This document shows, piece by piece, positions 1 to 10,578 of a DNA stretch of 64,000 nt (within the stretch, counting starts at the first letter, position 1; each line of letters starts with the position of its first letter). Location of the stretch: positions 13,182,501 through 13,246,500 of the forward strand of contig BSBM01000179.1 of assembly GCA_027924585.1 (NCBI GenBank), written 5' to 3'. The DNA comes from Larix kaempferi (lineage: Eukaryota; Streptophyta; Pinopsida; Pinales; Pinaceae). The notes under the pieces were generated by a model. That model was not told where the DNA came from. It did not search any database and saw only the letters and a list, made by a program, of their open reading frames with translations. The translations under genes were made by a program, and so were the position numbers.

Positions 1-224
1 GGTCTTCAATTTTCCTATCCATTAGAAGGTGCAGATACATTGCCAGAGGCAGATGGTGGTTATATTCAATGTCCTACATCTGAGATCGTTAACCACATTG
101 GATCTTCTCTTCACGAGAATGAGGTGAATGATATAACAACTTCTACTTGGACGAGTGTAGAACATACCATAACAACTGAGAACAAATCTTCTTTTAGTAT
201 GAGAAAATTTAAGTTGTTGCATAA

Positions 225-815
225 GTGTTCAGAATGCAGGATTGCATTTCCATAGGTTTTGTAACAAATGTGGGTGGGATTGATTTTGTTGGGGGAATGT
301 TTTTGGGAGACTTCTCCTTTTGTATTTGGGTGGATGAAGTGGTTTTTTCTCGAATGAGATGTTGTCCAGGGTTAAGCAGTGGAGGTTTTGTTGTATGGCC
401 GATTAAAATAATCATAGATTTTAATACAAAAACATTGATTTCTATTGAAAGCAATTTCAACAATAATCAATATGAAACTACTTTGAAATTATTAAGACAA
501 AATCACAATATCAATTTCGTGGGAGAGAAAGTGAATTTGATACATCAATGTTCTTTAAAGCCACATTATGTTTCTCGAGGAATTGTGTCAAGTGTTTTTG
601 AAGGAGACATTGTACAATTCAAACCACTAAATGTTGGTGATTTTGGTATTTTAGTTCATAAAGTCTTTTGCAATTGTGAGGATTGTGGTGTATTTGAAGG
701 CTCTCTTGTAAGATGGCCTACAAACAATTTGCTTGACCTCAATGATGTTCCTATGGATGTTATACTAAAAAAGAACACAGATGAAGACATGGTCAACATT
801 TGGAATATTTTTTAA
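225..815 (+). CDS. Unrecognised open reading frame, possibly part of the adjacent decayed gene
   Basis: An open frame of 196 codons that I cannot assign to a family. It has a Cys-rich stretch (FCNCEDCGVFEGSLVRW near residues 148-164) and otherwise looks like ordinary globular sequence with many I, V, N and F residues. It lies about 350 bp upstream of, and on the same strand as, the DUF7869-like pseudogene. It could therefore be a 5' exon or N-terminal part of that gene, or the end of a gene entering from the left. A shorter open frame at 40-255 overlaps it and is also unrecognised. No splice sites or promoter were established. It may be no more than a chance or decayed frame. Confidence 0.25.
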   Translation: MFRMQDCISIGFVTNVGGIDFVGGMFLGDFSFCIWVDEVVFSRMRCCPGLSSGGFVVWPIKIIIDFNTKTLISIESNFNNNQYETTLKLLRQNHNINFVGEKVNLIHQCSLKPHYVSRGIVSSVFEGDIVQFKPLNVGDFGILVHKVFCNCEDCGVFEGSLVRWPTNNLLDLNDVPMDVILKKNTDEDMVNIWNIF

Positions 816-1171
816 GAATGTCCTTTATAGATGGTCCTTCCAAGTACTCCCCATTGTGAATATACAGATGTTAAAGGTAATGGAAGAAGGCCATACAATT
901 CCATAAAGAGGCAAGCTAGAACTAAAATTTCTGAAAGAAATTCAAGCTTAGTACCTTATAGGCCTAGAATTGATCAGGGTGCATTCCTTTCAAAATTTGT
1001 CATTGAACATTGTTTCTCAAATATTTGTATATAAAAAATTTCACTTCAATCGATAGTTGAATGTGTGAATAAATTTCATAGTATGAATGGAAATTCAAGA
1101 AGACAGTATGTTATAAATTCTATGGGATCAAATGCTCATGTGACCAAAGAGGGAGATGACATAAAAGAAGC

Positions 1172-3152
1172 ATGTTTACAATGAGATTAGACGTAATATA
1201 CATCGGTCAAAATGCATGGTATAAATGGCATGGGATAAAAAGGAGCACTTTATACAATTATAAAAGCATGTTCTTGAATGGTGATGTGAGAGCTGCGCAT
1301 GGTAACAATGGCTTGGAAAAATCTAGGGCGAACACTGTTGCACTGGTAGCTACGATTAATAAAATTGTAGAAGAGAATTTAGACAAATCTCCACATCTTA
1401 CACGATTAATTAGTGAAGATGGAACATGAACAACCTTGAAATTATTTCCATCTAATATGTCCCATGGTTTGCTGCGAAAAATGGAAAATGAAGAAATCGA
1501 AAGTATTGGTTTTCCTCCAGTATTACAATCCTCCTTTAGCAATGTGATGAGAGAATATTTCTGAGATGTTAAAATTTCTAAATAAAACTCCTTTGCAAGG
1601 TGTAAGGAGTGCATTACAATACATGATAGGATTAAGGGGACCACTGATCCAACTGAGGTGGAAAGGTTGTGAGGACATCAGGCAGCTCATAATAAATATA
1701 TCACAAGTTGTCGCCAAGTATATTATTCTCACATATTAGCTTCACAAAAAAATACAAATACTTTGAGTATTGTTCATGACAAAATGGATAAGTCAAAGAC
1801 TTCCATTCCAAGGATGGGTAAGAAGGAAAAATCTTTTAGTAATGTTATGAATATTTCCATATCATTGACTAGAATGTTGACTCATGGGCACAAGACTGGG
1901 TTTTTTGGCCATTTCAGCCTCTCATTTCACTGTGACATCCCTAGCTAAATGCTTGAAGATTCTTGAAGAACCAGTGGTTGATAAATATGGTGAGTTTCTC
2001 TACAAAGGTGGAACATCTAAGCACCAATTGCATGATGCTCTATTGCAATCAAATTCATATGAAAAGTGTGTGATATACAGACAAGATGTAATGCAACATG
2101 ATATATTGTGTGTTGGTGGTACTAATCAATTCATGCCAGATAGAAAACTACCACCCATATTGTTGTTGCAAATGGATAATTGTTCAGGTGATAACAAAAA
2201 CCGCTTTGTATTTGCATTTTTATCTCTTTTAACAACAAGAAGAGTGTTTGAGATAGTTGAAGTTGGATTCCTCCCTGTTGGACACACCCATGAAAACATA
2301 GATGGAACTTATGGAAGGTTATCAGTAAAGCTAATGCAGAAGGATATATTTTCACTCTCAGAAATTATGGATACGTATACAACATGCGAAGATCAAAATT
2401 TCTATGTACCTTATTTAATTGGTGAAATTTATGATTTTAAGAGTTTTGTGAAGCCCCACCTTTTGGATGGAAATGCCAAAATCATCGGTATCAAAAAATG
2501 CCAGTTTTTTAAATTTCGTCTCATAGATAACATTCCAGTCATGCAATGGAGGGAATCACTTCGAGATGAATCTTGGTCATCTCATATTCATATGTTGTGG
2601 TAATTCTCAGATAGTAACACGAAATTTCTGGTGGGGCATCCTAGGTTATTAAATCTGCAATAAAAAAGACCTTTAGACATTGACGGAATAATAAAAGGAA
2701 TAGAAACATATATTTCATTCTGGATTTGAGGGATTGAGAAGGGAGGTGAACAATTTTTGCATCCCAAGTTAAATTATTGGGAGGCTGTATATAAACCTTT
2801 GGACAGTCCCTTTGAGAGTGTTGATCAGTCAACAACTAACTTTTGGCCATCGACAAGCCATGATATTCATAGTAGTGAACCTACAAGATCTGAACATGAA
2901 ATTATGGATGCATATTTGAAGGAAAATATTTCTTCTTTGCAGGATTTCTATGTTGGACCAGTATGCAACAAGCCTAGAGATGAATTCATTCCAAGAGTGG
3001 ATGTTGTAAAGGGCCAAATGGTCATTGTGCAATCACCAAATCCAGATTGTGCAATATGGTTGGGTAGGGATATTGGTAATATTTATGAGGATTCAGATGC
3101 TAGTACTCTTGGGTCTTACAAAGTAGAGGTGCAATGGTGGAAGCCAACATGA
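1172..3152 (+). pseudogene. Decayed DUF7869-like protein gene
   Basis: The best segment (1884-2603) contains LLQMDNCSGDNKNRFVFAF followed by VGFLPVGHTHENIDG. This is the conserved acidic/His core of the DUF7869-type proteins found in several plants and other eukaryotes; their function is unknown to me and I suspect a transposase-like origin. Upstream, 1172-1562 carries the usual N-terminal region (WYKWHGIKRSTLYNYKSMF), and 1601-1948 carries a CKEC motif and the stretch before the core (LSIVHDKMDKSK, LTRMLTHGHKTGFF). Downstream, 2757-3152 matches the C-terminal region that ends in VQWWKPT. The segments sit in two frames joined by one frameshift near 1890-1950, with stops near 1427, 1561, 2601 and in the 2604-2756 gap. 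I read it as one gene broken by several mutations. The family call is good; the function is unknown. Confidence 0.6.
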
Positions 3153-4054
3153 GCATCAAAAGATCTGTAGGTCTTGTACAAAAACTACTTAAATAGAAAG
3201 AAACAATGGGTTGTTGGTGCATAATAAAATATGATGATCGATGTAAATAACATCATATGGGCATGGTCACCAAGGCTAGGATGGACAGGAGAAAAAAATA
3301 GAATAAATGAGAAGGGCCTTGCAGTAGTTAAGGCACAACGAGAATAGATGGGGAATAGTGTTCAGAGTGGGATGGATGTTCCTATGGATATCATTTGATG
3401 GGATCTTATCCCAACAAATTTATTTTTTGTTACAATCATTCTAGTTTGTCTATCAACCTAGTTGGGTGCACAAATGTCGAGTGTTTGTAATGTCCACAAG
3501 CCTCTAGGCATTTCAGAAAAATTACTACTGTGATGCAGAATACACCATTTGTTGGTTACTACTGTGTAAATAAGTTGTGCCTATACATATTACGCAAAGA
3601 ATTCCAGCCTCATTTGGAAACTACTAAAATTATATATGTAAAAAACTAGATATTCTTGATATTGTATCAAAAACGAAACAAGAACTGATAAAATTGCCAT
3701 TCAAACAAGGACATAATATTATAGACATTGTACTTTTCACCTTAAAAGATTACACATTTCCAAATGAAAATTGCACTTTTCAAATCAAAATTTGCATTTT
3801 TTTATTTGAAATTCACACTTTTTGAATTGAAATTAATAGTTTCATAATAAAAAACTGCAATTTTAGGGTTCATAAGTAGTCAAAAAACACACCATTCGAA
3901 TATAAAAACACACTTTTCAAATCCAATATTTCCACTTTCAAAACCTAATTTTGCACTTTAGAAAGGTTGATATTGACACTTTCAAAGTTTAAATTCACAT
4001 TTTTTTAGTCCAAATTTTGCATTATATGTCCAAATTTAATGAAATAGGCATTGG
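3153..4054. other. AT-rich non-coding stretch with a recurring short motif
   Basis: No coding signal. Between about 3725 and 4030 a loose motif of the type (g)cacttttcaaa / ttgcattttt recurs every 20-40 bp, giving a degenerate A/T-rich repeat. No terminal repeats or target duplications were recognised. Confidence 0.4.
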
Positions 4055-4845
4055 ATGGAAAAGAAGGAAAAAGTACAAGATTTTATCCAAAGATTTACTA
4101 TGATTTTGAATAGTTTCAATGCTGGAACGAAACCTTCTGAAGAGTCATTGGTAGAATATTATACTACAATGCTCCTCCCATCCATAGCCATGTTTGTTAA
4201 AAGATCTGTTAAAACTACTTTAGCAGAAAATTTTGAAGAGGCAAAGAAGGTAGAAATAGACATAGACAATATTATGAAACATTCTTTGGATATGGAGGAA
4301 AAACCTATAGTAAATAAGAAGGCTTTGATGTTGACCAGACCTAAAGAATATTCTTCAAATGAATTGGAAAATGTGGTAAAAATGGTTCAAAAATTGTCCA
4401 ATAAAATAGTAGATATGGAAAAAGAAAAGGGTGTTAGTTCTTCAGTAAGAAAACCATTTAAAAATTTCTTGAAAAAAAAGGAAGAAAATAGACAACCACC
4501 ATCAAATAATGTTGTTTTTTTAATTTGAATGAAGTTGGTATGGATTTCTTTTGCACATTTCATCAAGAAAATCATTTCGAAAAAAAATTCCCGTAGTGGT
4601 TTAATTCAACGACTTCGGTAATGAATCAATTATTGGATACACAACTAGTAGATCATAAAGATCGAGAAGAAGAACAATCTAATGAACCAGAAGATCGAAA
4701 TGCAGAAATTACCACTTTGGTCTTATGGGATTGGGCGCCAACTTTGGGTTTAGATGATGAAGAAAGGGTGGAAGAAATACAAGTACCATCCATAGATTAT
4801 GCTACCATAAGTAAGGGACCAGTAGTAGATAGAAGTATGGTATGA
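4055..4845 (+). pseudogene. Ty3/gypsy gag fragment
   Basis: The frame at 4055-4528 reads like the end of a gypsy capsid region (KVQDFIQRF, LVEYYTTMLLPSIAMFVKR, TTLAENFEEAKKVE, VVKMVQKLSNKIVDMEKEKG). A one-base shift in the T run near 4515 moves it into a frame with FFCTFHQENHFEKKFP, a nucleocapsid-like C/H cluster. A TAG stop follows at 4594-4596. The fragment continues to 4845 with an acidic linker (4621-4845) and then stops; no protease or RT follows. No LTRs were found around it, so it is an isolated remnant. The gag assignment is from family resemblance; the lineage is not resolved. Confidence 0.6.
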
Positions 4846-5617
4846 GTCACTTCTTTCATTTTTAGCTAAGGGACTCTATCATTTCTAATTGTGCATTGTA
4901 CAATGTGTCTTAAATTGTAAATGGTATTATGTCATTTTAATTATACAACGTATCATATATTGCAAATGACATTGATTTGAATTCTTACACACTTTCATCA
5001 CTTTTTCATAAAACATAAGCGTGACTCTATGCCATTCCACCAATTGGTGACAAAGTCGTTATTTCCTTTAACAATTTAACAAAATAACAAAAACTAATAT
5101 TTAGACAAATAAGTAGCTATTACCTTTGTTTGTCATGGTACCTTTACATGATTACTATATTAATATGAATTGTACGATATCTATGAGTATGCAGTGTTCA
5201 CAAGCCATGAACATATTGATGATTCAAAAGTTTATCCCGCCTGTCTAAACCCTTGAATCCAATATGGAATTGTCATGTACCAAGACCATATTTTATTATA
5301 TAATACTACCATAAAAATAAAATGATATTAAAAAACTAAATCTACTTGTCACCTTGATGGTTTACAACATTCTACAACAATTAATAGTTTATATTCATAT
5401 TATTTTTAAGTTGTAAAAACGCTATTTGTTAAATGTTTTCCATGAGATGAAAATTTTCAAGCCTAACCTAAAATATACACTATTTTTTTATGTCAAACAT
5501 GTATAATTAAAAACAAATTTCTACTAACTGTAGAAAATAATTAATAAAGTAGTGTTAACAAGGGCATAGATCTATGCGTGAATACTAAAATTAAATGTAA
5601 CTAAATGATTTAGGATA
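4846..5617. other. AT-rich non-coding DNA
   Basis: I see nothing coding or structured here. It ends at the TGTGT target duplication (5618-5622) of RE2. Confidence 0.5.
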
Positions 5618-5622
5618 TGTGT

Positions 5623-5856
5623 TTTTGGAATGTGTAATGATGTCTAGATGATGTTTAGTGGTATCATTTATTGTTGTACAAGCCTAACTAAGACATTCTT
5701 TAAACACAATGGGTAATACCCAACAAAGAAGGCATAATACTCTTCATAACTTTCTAACTTATGAAAAATGAGTTATCCCGCACACATCATGGAGAAAATT
5801 TCTTCAATTACCATGCTTTATACAAGAGAGGTCGAAAAATATGTATTCCACATGTA
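5623..5856 (+). repeat. RE2 5' LTR, left part
   Basis: Matches 12696-12930 of the 3' LTR. It is interrupted at 5856 by RE1, and the ATGTA duplication (5852-5856 and 10184-10188) marks the break. Confidence 0.8.
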
Positions 5857-6243
5857 TGTTAGGAACCCGTGTCAACCCTTCTCTTTACTATGTTAGTATA
5901 TTGTTGTTGGATGCATATGTTTTGTAAGTCGTCCCGTAGTATTTGTTGATCCATAGTTTATATTAGCCCATAGTATTGACCCATAGTATTGGACGCATAT
6001 GATTTCTAAGTCATCCCGTAGTATTATATGTCCCATGGTTTTGACTCATAGTATTGGGCATAGACTTAGTATATAAGTGTGTGTTGAGGTCATTGAAGGC
6101 ACCATGAAGTTAATTTTATTGAGCTTGCTCAAAGGAGGTTGCCCCCTCGAAGTGGTCTGTGATCAATATAAAAGTGATTCTAAGTTCTATTATTTATGAT
6201 ATCTCGTGTATTTGCATTAATTAATTATTGCAGGTTCTTCACA
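5857..6243 (+). repeat. RE1 5' LTR
   Basis: 387 bp, TG...CA ends. It contains an internal pair of related segments, each with GCATATG followed by GTAAGTC (about 5911 and 5997). The matching copy is 9797-10183. Confidence 0.9.
6167..6174 (+). promoter_or_regulatory. Candidate TATA box in RE1 5' LTR
   Basis: TATAAAAG lies about 70 bp before the LTR end, a position expected for an LTR promoter. The same site is conserved in the 3' LTR at 10107-10114. Confidence 0.5.
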
Positions 6244-6245
6244 TT

Positions 6246-6257
6246 TGGTATCAGAGC
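6246..6257 (+). other. RE1 primer binding site (initiator tRNA-Met type)
   Basis: TGGTATCAGAGC, the standard plant retrotransposon PBS, starts 2 bp after the 5' LTR end. Confidence 0.9.
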
Positions 6258-7283
6258 ACTTTCTTGGGCTCGTTGGGTGGAATTTCTGCCAATTTTTTTT
6301 TTGCATTTGTTGCAAGTTCAGATCTGGGGATAACCCCTATCCTCTTAACTGTGGGAAGTACTTGGGAATAATCCCTAAAACTCATTGTGAGGAGTACCAC
6401 AGGAACCCCAAAGTAGCTAGCCCATTGAGAGGACCTGCCAGCGAAAAGGGCAACGACCCCTACCTGATTGACTAGTTCCCACCCGTGAAGTAAACCAAGA
6501 GCTGTCGTTTGTGGCAAAGCGGTTATCAGTTTTACCTGAACCGTGGAGTGAGGGGTACTACCCCAATACGCAAGCCATCAGACAGCATTGGTGGCCGAGT
6601 GAATCCCCTGAACCGATAGGAAGCTGCACATACCTAGGGTCCATATCTATTTTCAGCTGAACTGTTGTCGATCACTTCCGCTCCAAATCCAGCCATTTCA
6701 GATCTATTTTGAAATTCATTCCAGATCTAGTCGTCGTTTCAGATCCAGCCGTTTTCAATCATTTCCGCGCCGTTGCCGATCCATCTATTGCGGATCCCTT
6801 CCGTGCTGCTGTTGCTGATCCATTTCTGAAAAAAAAGAGAGTATAAAATTCTGTTTCTCGGCCCTATCTCCCTTGCTTCAACTCTCTTTTCCCTGAAACT
6901 TAACTGACATCCCTGCAATCCCATCCTGCATATTTCATTTCCGAAGACCCTATCCCAAATTCCACTTCCCAAGACCAGAAATCTCACATTTGTCTATTTT
7001 TAGGGTTTTCCATAACTCCTTCAATTTTCACCCAAACGCCGTCAAATTTTTCCACCGTGTTCCTTTCCTAATTCTGCTTTTTTGTCCCTCTCTACCAAAT
7101 TTTCTCATTCTTTCACCTCGATTCTGAAATCCCCATTTTTTGCTTCCTTGTCCATCAGAAAATGTCCAAAACCTAGTCAAACCCCAATTACCCATCTGAG
7201 TTTTTCCCAAATCCAAATCTTCCTTTACTAAATAAACTTTTGTTTGTGTTTTTCTATCCATTTCCAAGAAAAGAAAAAAAACC
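6258..7283 (+). other. RE1 untranslated leader
   Basis: About 1 kb between the PBS and the gag start. It is rich in repeated 'cagatc / ccgat' words between 6660 and 6800 but has no convincing protein. Short open frames here are probably fortuitous. Confidence 0.5.
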
Positions 7284-9769
7284 ATGGAGGAAGCACTTGC
7301 AGCCATCCAAACCAAACTCCAAGATCTGGATGAAAAATTTCTCAGCCTCCATCTTCGGCATTCAGCCATGAACAATAATTGACAACCAGAATATTTTGCA
7401 GCCACCGGGTTCTCTTCTTCCAGCAATTTTCGTGGGCCGAAGCTTGATTTTCCTCGCTTCAATGGTACTGATCTGACTGGATGGATATACCGAGCAGAAC
7501 AATATTTCAGTTTGCATAATACTTTTGATGTCCAGAAAGTTCCTCTTGCATCCTTTCATTTGGAATAGGAAGCCCTTCAATGGTACCGTTGGTACATCAA
7601 AGCTCATCCCGAGCCAAAATAGACAGATTTTTGCCAACTCCTTTTGTCACGATTTGGTCCTAGTGCTTTTGATGACTTCACAGGAGCACTCACTAAACTT
7701 CACCAAACTGGCACAGTGAGAGAGTATCAGACGAAATTTGAGAAACTAGTCAATCACATAGAAGGATTGTCTGATGAATTCTACATGAGTTGTTTTATCA
7801 ATGGTCTCAAGGATGAAATCCGCTCAGAGGTCAAAATGTTCTGTCCCAACACAATGATGGAAGTCCTAGGGTTGGCTAAGTTGGCTGAGGACAAGATCGT
7901 AGCTCAATAATGCTCCAAACCCACCTTTGTTCCCTTCAAAAATATGGGTTCCCAACGACCTCCCATCACGCCTGTTCCTTGACCAACTCCTATCAAGCAT
8001 TTGTCTGAAACAGAGATGCAGGCACACCGAGAAAAAGGGCTTTGTTATAATTGTGATGAGAAATTCACTCGGGGACATAGATGTGTTCAACAAAAGCTCT
8101 ATCTCTTGGATGTGGATTCTTCGCTTGCCTTAGAACTTGGTGAAGAAGTTCTAGATATAGTAGATGATCAGGTCGACATTCAACACCCGCCTATTGACAC
8201 CCCATCTCAGGATGACCCACCCGATCTCTCTCTCCATGCTGTAACCGTCGTCACCAACCCACAAACAATGCGAGTCAGGGGATACTTCAAGAAGCTCCCT
8301 CTTACCATACTCATTGATTCTGGTAGCACTCATAACTTCATTGACCCTTGGATTGCCAAACAGGATGAGTGTTTTGTCCATCCTTGCTCCAACTTTGAAG
8401 TCATGGTTTCCAATGGGGGCACCTTACCTTCCAAGGGGAAGTGTCACAATGTGCGTATCTCTATGGAAGATTATAACTTGCGCTCTGACATGTTTTCGTT
8501 GTCCTTAAGTGGATGTGATGTGGTTTTGGGCGTTAAATGGTTACGCACACTTGGCCCCATCTTATGGGATTTTTCGGAACTTTGGATTCAGTTTTCAGTA
8601 AATGGGGCACAACACAAATTAATGGGCTTACAACCAGGGTCTCTCTGCATCAGCAGTTCACATCGCTTGGAAAAAATCCTTAAGAAGAATTCACATGGTA
8701 TCATCGCTCAACTCCATTTCCTTCAGATGCACCCATCAATGGTCTCCACTACTTCCTTGGATAGATATGCAGGTGTCTTTGCTGAACCAATGAGCTTTCC
8801 GCCTTCAAGAGACCTTTCCGGTAAGAATTTAGTCGCATCTACCTCTCAACAGGAACTGATGGCTATTTTGCATACAGTACAGAAGTGGCATCCATACCTA
8901 TTAGGGAATTATTTCTGCATCAAGACTGATCTCCAGAGTCTAGAAATTTTTTTGGAACAATGGGTCTCCTCCCCAACACACCTGAAATGGGTTATCCAAC
9001 TCATGGGTTATCCCTATGCGATCACTTATAAGAAGGGTAAGGACAATATGGTGGCAGATGCTCCTTCTCGCACAATTGATGACCTAGTTTCTCTTACAGC
9101 TCTTTCTCTGCTTGTTCCAAATTGGTTGCACTATGTTCAACAAGGCTATCTCTTCTATGAACTCCCTGCTTCTTCATCAGCAGGGCACTCTAGGTTTTTC
9201 AAAATGTGTGACCGGGAACAATGTAACTTCTTTTGGCAGGGACTAAAAATGACAATTCAACAGATGGTGGCTGACTGTGATACTTTCCAGGTCAACAAGG
9301 GTGAAACGACACTCCTTTCGGGATTGCTCAAACCCTTGCCCATCCCTACATAGCTTTGGCCAACTATTTCTATGGATCTCCTAGCAGCACTCTGGTGGCA
9401 CAATACCACATCTCAAAGGACACCATATGAAGCAGTCTATGGATAGACACCGCCAGTTCTTCTTCCATACACCCTTAGCAGCTCCCCAGTTCAGGAAATT
9501 GACTCGGTTCTTCGAAACCGCGATTAGATTCTTCTCATTCTGTAGGACAATCTTCACATGGCCAAAATTCGCCTGAAATAACAAGCCGACCAACACTATT
9601 CTGAGCACATTTTCTGCGCAGCTGATGGGGTTCTTCTTTGTCTACAGCCTTCCAAGCAATCCTCCCTGACACTCCAAAGGCGCCAGTGGCCCGAAATGCA
9701 ACCCGAGGATGCTACCGGGGAACCACTTCTTCAGATTCTGCAGCAATTTCTCCAACCAAAGCTTTGAGG
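7284..9769 (+). pseudogene. RE1 gag-protease-RNase H-integrase remnant with RT and integrase core deleted
   Basis: One frame runs from the ATG at 7284 to the TGA near 9767, broken only by stops (near 7380, 7566, 7617, 7908, 7980, 9351, 9444, 9525 and others). In order: gag (PKLDFPRFNG, EALQWYRW, LSRFGPSAFDDF); zinc knuckle CYNCDEKFTRGHRC (about 8040-8085); aspartic protease LIDSGSTHNFID (about 8311-8346) with DVVLGVKWL downstream; the start of RT (PPSRD) joined directly to RNase H (ELMAILHTVQKW, KGKDNMVADAPSR); the integrase zinc region remnant (FFWQGLKMTIQQMVADCD); then a jump to the integrase C-terminal region (TPYEAVYG) and a short chromodomain-like tail. No YxDD motif and no integrase DDE core remain. 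Both losses keep the frame. Several stops are TAG or TGA where CAG or CGA is expected. Confidence 0.85.
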
Positions 9770-9783
9770 ACAAAGTTTTTTCT

Positions 9784-9796
9784 AAGGGAGAGGGGA
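9784..9796 (+). other. RE1 polypurine tract
   Basis: Purine run AAGGGAGAGGGGA directly before the 3' LTR; it primes plus-strand synthesis. Confidence 0.85.
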
Positions 9797-10183
9797 TGTT
9801 AGGAACCCGTGTCAACCCTTCTCTTTACTATGTTAGTATATTTTTGTTGGACGCATATGCTTTGTAAGTCGTCCCGTAGTATTTGTTGATCCATAGTTTA
9901 TATTAGCCCATAGCATTGACCCATAGTATTAGACGCATATGCTTTGTAAGTCGTCTCATAGTATTATATGTCCCATGGTTTTGACTCATAGTATTGGGCA
10001 TAGATTTAGTATATAAGTGTGTGTTGAGGTCATTGAAGGCACCGTGAAGTTAATTGTATTGAGCTTGCTCAAAGGAGGTTGCCCCCTCGAAGTGGCCCGT
10101 GATCAATATAAAAGTGATTCTAAGTTCTATTATTTTTGATATCTCGTGTATTTGCATTAATTAATTATTGCAGGTTCTTCACA
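9797..10183 (+). repeat. RE1 3' LTR
   Basis: 387 bp, the same length as the 5' LTR with no indels and about 17 substitutions seen by eye. Confidence 0.9.
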
Positions 10184-10188
10184 ATGTA

Positions 10189-10563
10189 TTATGGGATATG
10201 ATCATCCATCGAGCTCTAGCTTATATAATAGAGGTGAAGGAGACCCATTGGGGATAATTCATTGGAAAGCCATTATGACATGAATTCAAGATGAAATGTG
10301 ATGTGATGCTTACATAGATATGCCAAAGCATGTAAGAGTGAAATTTTCTTGAAAAATAAGAAGATTAGCCTTCTGTGGATGTTTCCCCATCTTGGAGTTT
10401 TACCATGTAAAATATGTCCTCTCTTCTTTCTTTCCTTTCTCACATATTCTATTGATTATTTGATGCTTGTGTTGATAGGATATTATACTAGTAAGATTGT
10501 GGTTATTGATTACATGTTAGTAGTCTATTATTATATGTTAATGCATATTTATCAATTCTAACA
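10189..10563 (+). repeat. RE2 5' LTR, right part
   Basis: Resumes after RE1 and matches 12931-13301. It ends in TTCTAACA like the 3' LTR. Confidence 0.75.
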
Positions 10564-10578
10564 TGGTATCATAGTTGG
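10564..10578 (+). other. RE2 primer binding site, mutated
   Basis: TGGTATCATAGTTGG begins directly after the LTR. It matches the tRNA-Met type PBS for the first eight bases. Confidence 0.6.

Larger units (their letters stand above)
5857..10183 (+). mobile_element. RE1: internally deleted Ty3/gypsy chromovirus
   Basis: A complete LTR element structure. Its 387-bp LTRs (5857-6243 and 9797-10183) begin TGTTAGG and end TTCACA. The target duplication is ATGTA (5852-5856, 10184-10188). The PBS starts 2 bp after the 5' LTR, and a purine tract abuts the 3' LTR. About 17 LTR mismatches were counted by eye (about 4%). The internal region holds a gag-pol frame that has lost the RT palm and the integrase core. 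It cannot move on its own but may have been mobilised in trans. Short LTRs plus gag, protease and chromodomain-like C-terminal residues suggest a Reina/Tekay-type chromovirus; the clade is an inference. Confidence 0.9.

Noticed and set aside
5857-10183. Treating RE1 as an autonomous chromovirus
   Set aside because: No YxDD RT motif and no integrase catalytic core remain.
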